Shown: piece by piece, positions 44,930-51,784 of the stretch
How the letters are laid out: each line of letters opens with the position of its first letter
How positions within the stretch are numbered: the stretch's first letter is position 1
Assembly (NCBI GenBank): GCA_031414415.1
Contig: JANNVK010000190.1
Location: 1-64,000 of the forward strand
Direction: 5' to 3'
Source of the DNA: JANNVK01 sp031414415
Lineage (GTDB): Bacteria; Acidobacteriota; Blastocatellia; Pyrinomonadales; Pyrinomonadaceae
DNA: 64,000 nt
Program-made: the position numbers and the translations under genes
Notes under the pieces: generated by a model
Seen by the model: only the letters and a program-made list of their open reading frames with translations
Database searches by the model: none
Told to the model about the DNA's origin: nothing

Positions 44930-45532
44930 ATGCAAGTTTTAGACACAATTCAAACTCAACCGATAACGTTTTCGCCGTTATTGAAGAAATATACGCTCGA
45001 GGAATTTTGGGAATTGCCAGAACCTGACGACCGCTCTCATTTTGAACTTATTGAAGGAGTTTTATACACAGTGCCACCACCAAATGAACCTCACGGAAAA
45101 GTCGTCGCTTATTTAACTGAATCTCTAATTCTATACAACGTGAATAATGGAAAACTCGGAACAATTTATCATCCGCGTGAATCAATTTATGTCGAGTTTG
45201 AATATGGGACATATCTTGAGCCAGATATGATGTTTGTTTCTAACGAATTAGAGAAACAAATGAAAACGAAACGGACTTCTGCTGATGTAGTTTTTGAAGT
45301 TTTATCTGATCGCACGGCAAATTATGATCTCACAACCAAGGCTGACACTTATCTTGCGTTAGGCGTAAAAGAATTGTGGCTGATAGATATGGATAACAAA
45401 AGTATTGAGGTCAGAAATGCAGATTCTCAAGGCGAGATTCTTTCTTGGCAGAAACGGGTTTTCAAAGGTGACGAAAAAGTTGAATCTAAAATATTACAAA
45501 ATTGGGTCTTAGTGGTTACTGATTTATTTTGA
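44930..45532 (+). CDS. Uma2-family endonuclease, copy 3
   Basis: The 200-residue protein is a more distant Uma2 member: DDRSHFELIEGVLYTVPPPN at the start, YLEPDMMFVSNE with the first catalytic Asp, and ADVVFEVLSDRTANYDLTTK with the Glu, followed by YLALGVKELWLID. It lies directly after sdhB and 51 bases from the convergent regulator gene. Together with copies 1 and 2 it brackets the GH19 cassette and sdhB. Confidence 0.9.
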   Translation: MQVLDTIQTQPITFSPLLKKYTLEEFWELPEPDDRSHFELIEGVLYTVPPPNEPHGKVVAYLTESLILYNVNNGKLGTIYHPRESIYVEFEYGTYLEPDMMFVSNELEKQMKTKRTSADVVFEVLSDRTANYDLTTKADTYLALGVKELWLIDMDNKSIEVRNADSQGEILSWQKRVFKGDEKVESKILQNWVLVVTDLF

Positions 45533-45583
45533 TTTAAAGTCAAAAATGCTCTTGTTGACCCTTGAAAATTGTTCTCATTTTTA

Positions 45584-47134
45584 TTAGTCATTAACTAAAA
45601 TCTCAATTTCATTAGAAAATGGAGAGTCAGCGTTTTGAGCAAATAGTTGATATTTTCCTGTTTGAAGCGAAAGCGGGATGTTAAGCAACGAAGTCTCGTC
45701 TTGTGTTCCGTGTTTTTTCAAGGCTCCATTTGGAACACGACACGGACTAGCGACAGGACATCCTTCACCAACAATAACTAGGCTTATTTTTTGTGGAATA
45801 AAACCGAGACCTTTTAGATTAATGAAAAACTGTTTTCCAGTAGTTGCTGGTGTTACAAACTCAAGGCTATCCAAATGCGGTTTTAATGAGGAAGACTTAC
45901 CAACCAAATGAATGGAGATTAAGATGATTGTTAATAACGCCATCAAGCCCATTTTATTTTTATCAGTTTTAAAAAAATTAAAAACCCAATTTTCTTGTGA
46001 AGTATAAACTATTTCACTTGCTTGATTTCGCTTGATACTGTTAATTGAAGTTTCATACCAAATCAGACTATATGAACAAATTCCGAAAACGCAAAGGTTT
46101 CGTGCGATTAATAAGCTAATAAATAAATTGTGATATTCATTAACTTGCAAATTATCGAAAAGACTAAAGCCAGAGTATAGCGACAAGATAGCGAAAACCA
46201 CTAACAAACACGATAACCAAAGCGGATGGAAATAAATAGCTCCAAAAGGCGATGCCTGTTTAGAATCATTACTTAATAAAGCCACAACATCTTGAGCGTT
46301 TCCAATAGCAATCTCCTTTTTAAGAGTCATAACAAAATGAAAAGGAATCAACGAAAACACAATAAAAGGCGGGACAAAATAGAAAAAAATGTTTTTAATG
46401 TATGCACCGAAGGCAGTTTGAGTTTGAAAACTTGCGGCAGTAATTGGCTCGGTAGGAAGAAAGGACGCGAGCGACAAACATACTAAAACTGCTGATAGAA
46501 TTATTATAAATGCTCCAACTATCAACGAATTTTTCTTTCCTGTCTTTATTTGAGATTTTACAAAATAAAACGTAAATATTGTTGATGTTGCTACAAACAG
46601 TAAAGTTAACGCAGCAAGAATTATGGATTTATATCTAAAACGATCGAATTGATAAGCAATTTCTAAAATTAGTGCTAATCCAAATAATGACCCGTAAATT
46701 CCGCTGATTCCTAGTATGTATGCAGTATCTTGTCCAAAAGCAAACTTGCGTGGTTTTCCAACAGAATTTTGAATTTCAGTATTACCTTCAATCAATTTAA
46801 CGCTTGCATTTAAGATATATCCTTTTCTTGGTATCGCGGTTATCAAATTAGTTTTAACACCAAGTTGTTTCAATTCATTCATTAAACTGCTCTTGGTTGA
46901 TTGAATTGTATGGAGCAAGGTTTCTTTGTCATCACTTTTAAAATAAACCCACACCTCATCATTAAAATCGTCATAACTTGTCAAACTATTAAATCTTTTA
47001 ACAAGAGTTAGCAGGAATTTCGCGTGAATTGGAGATAAATTTACTTTCAACCCAGTTTTGGTAGATTCGAGCTGTAATGATTGTGGATAGAAACGAAATT
47101 CGTTGAATTCGTAATAATTGGGGTTTTTGAGCAT
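45584..47134 (-). CDS. polytopic membrane-bound winged-helix regulator with outer Ig-like domain
   Basis: The 516-residue protein starts with an OmpR/CadC-type winged-helix domain (residues 1-110; LSPIHAKFLLTLVKRFNS and TAIPRKGYILNASVK). Residues 130-410 hold about eight membrane helices instead of the single helix of CadC. The last 95 residues form a beta-rich outer domain with a CPVASPC cysteine pair and YQLFAQNADSPFSNEIEILV, like an IPT/TIG immunoglobulin-like fold. It would sense something outside the membrane and bind DNA inside. It diverges from the M48 protease gene across 111 bases and may control the secreted-protein run that follows. Confidence 0.8.
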   Translation of the reverse strand: MLKNPNYYEFNEFRFYPQSLQLESTKTGLKVNLSPIHAKFLLTLVKRFNSLTSYDDFNDEVWVYFKSDDKETLLHTIQSTKSSLMNELKQLGVKTNLITAIPRKGYILNASVKLIEGNTEIQNSVGKPRKFAFGQDTAYILGISGIYGSLFGLALILEIAYQFDRFRYKSIILAALTLLFVATSTIFTFYFVKSQIKTGKKNSLIVGAFIIILSAVLVCLSLASFLPTEPITAASFQTQTAFGAYIKNIFFYFVPPFIVFSLIPFHFVMTLKKEIAIGNAQDVVALLSNDSKQASPFGAIYFHPLWLSCLLVVFAILSLYSGFSLFDNLQVNEYHNLFISLLIARNLCVFGICSYSLIWYETSINSIKRNQASEIVYTSQENWVFNFFKTDKNKMGLMALLTIILISIHLVGKSSSLKPHLDSLEFVTPATTGKQFFINLKGLGFIPQKISLVIVGEGCPVASPCRVPNGALKKHGTQDETSLLNIPLSLQTGKYQLFAQNADSPFSNEIEILVND

Positions 47135-47245
47135 AAACCATTAATCCTCTTGGAATTTTGTGCAGACTCTCAGTAAATTTTGAGTTTTATTGAAACGAAA
47201 TCAGCATAACATCACAATATATTTTTTTACAAGGAAAACTAAAAA

Positions 47246-49048
47246 ATGAAAAAACTGATTCTTTTATTATTTGTCTGCCTAATTCAAATGAATATTCTTA
47301 TGGAAATTTGTGCACAAACACAAGTAGGTATTCCACTTAAAGGTTTGGAAGGTTATGTTTTAGAATTTAAGAAACCTTTTAACGAAATAATTATTGATAT
47401 TCAAGACAATAATTTTACAAAAGATGAAAACATTACAATAGTGATTTCTACTTTTACCAAGTTCTTGAATAAAAAGAAAAAAATAATTGACCCAAATCAC
47501 ATTCATCGAGGTGCCATGATTGAAATTAGTGGCGAAAGATTCGGTTCGGTAGTAACCGCAACGGAAATAAAAGCGTTGACTGATATTGAAAAATGGGAGA
47601 TTTCAAACAAGGGATATTTTGAGGCACTCGACGGAGAAAAGGCTTGGATAGATGGCAAAATCGTTAAACTTGACAACGGTGTTATCGTTCGCGGTACGAA
47701 TGAATGGAAAGGCAAAACCTTTAGTTCTTTTAACGATATGATGCTTGGTTCTGAGGTTGAAATCAGGAAAGGCATTCTCAAATCTGACGGAATAATTTAT
47801 GCCACGGAAATTGAAACACGCCCTAATGTCTATTCAAAAGGTGATAAAAATTTAGCTTTGTCTGTGCAAAAAAACGTCTTAATTCCCAATGGCTTATCGG
47901 GCGGAGTCGGTAAGGTTTTAGGCAAAGATGTAAAATTTGTCGAAAATTTAGAGTTGCAAACATACATCACCAAAGTCGGTTACAAAGTAATTCCGCGTTA
48001 TCAGAAAGATTTGGCAAAAGACGATCCAGCGAAAATCACTTTTCGTTTTATGGTTATCGAAGACGAAAGTTTTAATGCCTACGCCTTGCCCGACGGTTCA
48101 ATTTTTGTTCATACCGGTTTGCTCAAACAAATCAAAAACGAAGCTCAGTTAGCCGGGATTTTAGGTCACGAAATTGCTCACGTTACACACGAACATTCAC
48201 GCAAACAAATTGAAGACCCGAAAAATACTTGGCTTCCTTTATTGATGCAAACCGGCGGGGCGATTACCGGTGGCAGATTAGGATTAACTCTCGGACAACT
48301 TGGCTCACAGGCAATGCTCAACAAATTTGGACGAGATAAAGAAGATCAAGCCGACAGAATCGGGCTAATGTATATGTCACAAGCCGGTTACGACGCACGC
48401 GAAGTTTCAACAGTATGGCGAGTAATTTCAAAACAAATTAAGGAAAATTCGGTAACAAATTTCTTATACTCTGATCATTCAATGGCTCGTCAGCGGGTAA
48501 AAAACCTTAATCGCGAGATGTCTTATAGTTTTTACGACACCGATTTCAGCCAAACCAAGAAAGGCGAAGACGAATATTCGAAAATTGTTGGTATATATTT
48601 TGGCTGGATGCAAAAAACAAAGCCAAAACCTGCATTTCAAAATCTGTCGAAAATTTCACCAACCAAACAGTCAATATCCAATCAACCAAAATCGACACTC
48701 ACACGCCGGACTCCTGATGTGGACGGCTTCGAGGCATTTTTCGCAAAATTTAAGAAAGCGGTTTTAGCCGGAAATCGCATTGCGATTAAAAATATGATGG
48801 CAACGAGATTTGAATGGGCGTTAGATGGATACGGCACGAATGACGAAGCCTTACAAAATATGGATAGTATGAAACTTTGGGCGGGACTCAAAGACGCGAT
48901 GCTCAAAAAACCCGTTCAATGCAAACAAGCTGAATGTAACAATCGAAGCGGTTATCACACTTGGTCGCCAAAGAAATTTAAAGTCGAAATTTTGTTTGAA
49001 CGAGACGCAAACGGCGATTGGAAATGGACTGCGGTTTTAGGTGATTAA
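47246..49048 (+). CDS. secreted M48-family metalloprotease with extra N- and C-terminal domains
   Basis: The 600-residue protein has a signal peptide, about 200 residues of beta-rich N-terminal domains (EKAWIDGKIVKLDNGVIV; KGILKSDGIIYATEIETRP, resembling DUF5666 repeats), and an M48 peptidase domain with HEIAHVTHEHSRKQ (zinc His308/His312, Glu309) and the third ligand in EDQADRIG (Glu366 region). A linker rich in Lys/Pro/Ser/Thr leads to a C-terminal domain from residue 490 (FFAKFKKAVLAGNRIAIKNM). A broken copy of that domain's gene lies at 49503-49697. An AAGGA ribosome binding site precedes the ATG. Confidence 0.88.
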   Translation: MKKLILLLFVCLIQMNILMEICAQTQVGIPLKGLEGYVLEFKKPFNEIIIDIQDNNFTKDENITIVISTFTKFLNKKKKIIDPNHIHRGAMIEISGERFGSVVTATEIKALTDIEKWEISNKGYFEALDGEKAWIDGKIVKLDNGVIVRGTNEWKGKTFSSFNDMMLGSEVEIRKGILKSDGIIYATEIETRPNVYSKGDKNLALSVQKNVLIPNGLSGGVGKVLGKDVKFVENLELQTYITKVGYKVIPRYQKDLAKDDPAKITFRFMVIEDESFNAYALPDGSIFVHTGLLKQIKNEAQLAGILGHEIAHVTHEHSRKQIEDPKNTWLPLLMQTGGAITGGRLGLTLGQLGSQAMLNKFGRDKEDQADRIGLMYMSQAGYDAREVSTVWRVISKQIKENSVTNFLYSDHSMARQRVKNLNREMSYSFYDTDFSQTKKGEDEYSKIVGIYFGWMQKTKPKPAFQNLSKISPTKQSISNQPKSTLTRRTPDVDGFEAFFAKFKKAVLAGNRIAIKNMMATRFEWALDGYGTNDEALQNMDSMKLWAGLKDAMLKKPVQCKQAECNNRSGYHTWSPKKFKVEILFERDANGDWKWTAVLGD

Positions 49049-49068
49049 TAAAAAAGGGAGTAGATAAA

Positions 49069-49491
49069 ATGAAAAAAATAATTGGGATATTTGTTGTTAC
49101 TTTTGTGTTTACAGGTGTTTCGTATGCACAAAATTCGTGTGCTAAATACTTTGGCAAAGGCTACTGTGTTGATTACATTAAACAAAAAGTAGGAAAAAAA
49201 CCAAGCGGAAACGCCGGAACGTGGGAAGGAAATGTAAATGTAAAAGACATAAAAGTGGGCGATGTCGCTATTTTTAGTTCGCCTACGCCATACGGTCATG
49301 TAGCGGTTGTTGAAAGTGTTATTTACGAACGAAATACTGATAAACCGTATCAAATCGAAATAACGGAATGGAATTGGGGTTTACCGTCTTCGAATAAAGA
49401 AGAAAAAGCCTGTGCTGTAACCCAAAAATTCAACACGCTACCTCGGAGAACTGTCCGTGTCAATACGGTAAAAGCATTTTGGCGACCATAA
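49069..49491 (+). CDS. secreted CHAP-domain amidase/peptidase-like protein
   Basis: The 140-residue protein has a signal peptide (IIGIFVVTFVFTGVSYAQ) and a compact CHAP/NlpC-like domain: Cys in GKGYCVDYIKQKVG, the segment VKVGDVAIFSS-like DIKVGDVAIFSSPTPYGHVA with the catalytic His, and EITEWNWG. Such enzymes cut peptidoglycan amide bonds in the periplasm or outside. A GGGAG ribosome binding site lies before the ATG. It follows the M48 gene by 20 bases and precedes a broken secreted gene. Confidence 0.83.
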   Translation: MKKIIGIFVVTFVFTGVSYAQNSCAKYFGKGYCVDYIKQKVGKKPSGNAGTWEGNVNVKDIKVGDVAIFSSPTPYGHVAVVESVIYERNTDKPYQIEITEWNWGLPSSNKEEKACAVTQKFNTLPRRTVRVNTVKAFWRP

Positions 49492-49502
49492 GAAATCAAA
49501 AA

Positions 49503-49697
49503 ATTAAGTAATTCGTTACTTGTTTAATTTTTGTCGTTCTATTTTCAGGTTCGAGTTTTGCTCAAACATCAGCCGCAGATAAAAAGTTGAATTCTTTTTA
49601 GGTAAAATTTAACACGACTGTAAAAAATAAAAACCGAAAGGCAATCAAGTCAATGTCAGATTCAGATTTCTCCGTTGGTGGCAGTTTTATGGCGTAA
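49503..49697 (+). pseudogene. broken secreted-protein gene related to the M48 C-terminal domain
   Basis: One frame reads a full signal peptide (FVTCLIFVVLFSGSSFAQ) followed by TSAADKKLNSF, then VKFNTTVKNKNRKAIKSMSD. It is interrupted by TAA (49509), TAG (49599) and TAA (49695), and its first codon is ATT where ATG would be expected. Residues after the signal peptide match the M48 C-terminal domain pattern F..KF...V...NR.AIK.M. The piece is therefore a decayed paralogue of a secreted protein carrying that domain. The region would otherwise look like empty spacer. Confidence 0.75.
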
Positions 49698-49718
49698 TGG
49701 GCGATTAATAAACTCCGG

Positions 49719-50207
49719 ATGATTATTTGCACAAATTGCAAAACTGAAAACTATGTAAACGCAAACAAGTGCGTTTCGTGTGGAAACAATATGGAAGAAA
49801 ATACATTTTATGTTCTTGAAGCCCAATCTAATCAGACCTTTGGACCGCTCAATGAGGAAGAAGTAAAAGACTGGATTAGGCAAAAACGAATCGGGAAATT
49901 TGATTCGGTTAATAAAACGGGCGAGGACAATTGGACTCCAATTGCTACTTCAGTCTTTAGCGATGCGTTGCTTGGTCAACTTAGCTTGGACAAAATTGCC
50001 GCTTCAACTTGCCCAAACTGCAATGCCGAAATGGTTGTCTTGGTCGGAAGTTCAAACTTAGGACTTTGGCTCATTATTATTGGGGTAATTCTGACACCGG
50101 TATTTTGTATTGGAACTTTTCTCTGGGTTTGGGGAATGTTTTTAAGACACGGCGGAAAAGGGAAAACTTATTACCAATGTCCGCGTTGTAAATTTACTAC
50201 GAAGTAA
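49719..50207 (+). CDS. zinc-ribbon/GYF_2 membrane protein
   Basis: The 162-residue protein starts with a zinc ribbon (CTNCKTENYVNANKCVSCG), followed by a GYF_2 domain (NTFYVLEAQSNQTFGPLNEE; VKDWIRQKRIGKFD). Near residue 97 there is a second Cys pair (CPNCNAEM), then a hydrophobic stretch (LGLWLIIIGVILTPVFC onward) and a closing Cys pair (YYQCPRCKFTTK). The two halves of the second ribbon thus flank a membrane segment. GYF_2 domains are often found in membrane-associated proteins of unknown role. It is the first open gene after the broken one. Confidence 0.8.
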   Translation: MIICTNCKTENYVNANKCVSCGNNMEENTFYVLEAQSNQTFGPLNEEEVKDWIRQKRIGKFDSVNKTGEDNWTPIATSVFSDALLGQLSLDKIAASTCPNCNAEMVVLVGSSNLGLWLIIIGVILTPVFCIGTFLWVWGMFLRHGGKGKTYYQCPRCKFTTK

Positions 50208-50225
50208 ATCAGGGGCAAATTTAAA

Positions 50226-50570
50226 ATGAAAAACTTAGTCTTTTGTTTGATATTAATTCCGGTCTTTTGTCTAACCAATGCGTTAGGACAAAAAACAAAC
50301 CTTGTCGGAACAACGTGGAAGATGTCCACTTGCATTTGTGATGGCACAGACAACGATTGGGATGAAGAAGGCACGATCACATTTTTGAAAAACGGCAGAA
50401 TCGAAGGTTCTAACGGAAGATGGAAAGTTGTTGGAAACAAACTTGTCGTTACGAAACTCGAAGATTATACACACGGCATTACGGCTAAAATCAAAGGTAA
50501 CAGAATGACCGGAGAAATTGAGATGGGCATGAGTCCAAGATTATTTAAGTTTAAAGCAATTAAATTGTAA
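50226..50570 (+). CDS. small secreted lipocalin-like protein, copy A
   Basis: The 114-residue protein has a signal peptide (NLVFCLILIPVFCLTNALGQ) and a short beta-barrel-like domain with LVGTTWKMSTCICDGTD, TITFLKNGRIEGSNGRWKVV and KIKGNRMTGEIEMG. The G-T-W at the start and the strand pattern resemble lipocalin-like domains. It is paralogous to the protein at 50996-51367 (shared NLVGTTW, TFLK.G, IKGN). Ligand and function are unknown. It probably belongs to the same transcription unit as its neighbours. Confidence 0.75.
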   Translation: MKNLVFCLILIPVFCLTNALGQKTNLVGTTWKMSTCICDGTDNDWDEEGTITFLKNGRIEGSNGRWKVVGNKLVVTKLEDYTHGITAKIKGNRMTGEIEMGMSPRLFKFKAIKL

Positions 50571-50630
50571 CTCAATCTATGTGTCTATTTTCGGAGTTAT
50601 GAAAGATTGATTTTCAAAGGAGAAATTGAA

Positions 50631-50948
50631 ATGAAAAGAATTGTGATTTGTTTGGTTCTTGTATTGCTATTAGTTGGCTTTGTTAATGCTCAGACGAAAT
50701 CATTGACAGGCACGGTTGTGTCTTACTCAACCGGAGCTTCGGGCAATTTTGAGGTAATTGAAGTTCAAGTTGGAAACAAGAAGTATGAGGTTTATTTATT
50801 CCGCAAAGACCTTCCTGAACCAAAAACTGTTGGAACGGTTAACGAAGTCGGTCGGGTAGTTCGGGTTTATTATTCAAAAATTGTCGATGGTGAGTTGAGA
50901 GCAACAAGGATTGTCGAAGTCAAAAAACCAAAATCAAAGAAAAAATAA
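50631..50948 (+). CDS. small secreted protein, function unknown
   Basis: The 105-residue protein has a signal peptide (VICLVLVLLLVGFVNAQ) and a short mature part (SLTGTVVSYSTGASGNFEVI; YEVYLFRKDLPEPKTVG) that looks like an OB-type beta barrel, with a Lys-rich end (KKPKSKKK). ATG at 50631 is chosen because AAAGGAG lies 8 bases before it; an in-frame TTG upstream has no ribosome binding site. No family recognised. Confidence 0.65.
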   Translation: MKRIVICLVLVLLLVGFVNAQTKSLTGTVVSYSTGASGNFEVIEVQVGNKKYEVYLFRKDLPEPKTVGTVNEVGRVVRVYYSKIVDGELRATRIVEVKKPKSKKK

Positions 50949-50995
50949 AGATTTGCTGCGGTGATAATTTTTTATTATCGGTGAAGGAGAAAAAA

Positions 50996-51367
50996 ATGAA
51001 GAAAATTTTAACAACGATATTTTGTATGTTGTTTGTTCTTGTGCCTGCAAGTTTTGCTCAAGCACAGAAAGTTAATTTAGTAGGAACAACTTGGACAGTA
51101 TTTGAACGAATAGAGAAAAATGAAAGTTGGACTAAATACAGAACCGTCACTTTCCTAAAGGGCGGAAAACTAAAAATTGATGATAATGCTTGCGGTGGGA
51201 CTTGGACTTTAAAAGGAAATAAAGTTTCATTTGAACTTGATTGTGCAGATAGGGCTGAAATGGAAGCAACGATAAAAGGAAATACCGCAAATGGCGGAGG
51301 AATTAGAGGAATGGGTAAAAGAGGAGAAGTCTGGATAAGGATGGTTAAAAATAAGGAGAAAAAATGA
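50996..51367 (+). CDS. small secreted lipocalin-like protein, copy B
   Basis: The 123-residue protein has a signal peptide (ILTTIFCMLFVLVPASFAQ) and a lipocalin-like part with NLVGTTWTVFERIEKNESW, VTFLKGGKLKIDDNACGGTW and ATIKGNTANGGG. It is a paralogue of the product at 50226-50570. The ATG at 50996 has AAGGAG upstream and is chosen over an upstream GTG. Its stop overlaps the next start (ATGA). Confidence 0.75.
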   Translation: MKKILTTIFCMLFVLVPASFAQAQKVNLVGTTWTVFERIEKNESWTKYRTVTFLKGGKLKIDDNACGGTWTLKGNKVSFELDCADRAEMEATIKGNTANGGGIRGMGKRGEVWIRMVKNKEKK

Positions 51368-51741
51368 AAAAATCAGGAAAGATTACAATTTGCTTTGTAG
51401 CGGTTTTGATGTTTGCGAGTTTCGCACAAGCACAAACAACAAAAACCGCGAAAGGTTATTTTTGTGGCTTTAGCGAAGGCGATGGTGCATATTTGGCAAT
51501 TCGAGTTGGAAATGCTGAAAGAGGTTTTCAGATGATTAATGAAGAGCCTGAAGTGAAATACGTTGGCTTCAAAGAGAGGCAAAAATGGTTCGATAAGTCT
51601 CTTTTGGGAATGGAAATAATTGTTAGTTATGTTTTCAAAAAACCAAAAGGCAGTTACGGAGGAGCAACGAACATTATCAGAAAATTAACTTTGACAGGAA
51701 AAGTCAACAAAAAGACAAAATCGTGCGGCTTCGGATTATAA
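51364..51741 (+). CDS. small secreted protein, function unknown
   Basis: The 125-residue protein has a signal peptide (ITICFVAVLMFASFAQAQ) and a mature part with two cysteines (GYFCGFSEGDGAYLAIRVGN at the start and KSCGFGL at the end), possibly forming a disulfide. The gene overlaps the preceding one by four bases, so the two are translationally coupled. No family is recognised. Confidence 0.65.
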   Translation: MKKSGKITICFVAVLMFASFAQAQTTKTAKGYFCGFSEGDGAYLAIRVGNAERGFQMINEEPEVKYVGFKERQKWFDKSLLGMEIIVSYVFKKPKGSYGGATNIIRKLTLTGKVNKKTKSCGFGL

Positions 51742-51784
51742 GCAAAATACAAATGTCCGCGTGTAACGCAAATTAGCTCTAAAA

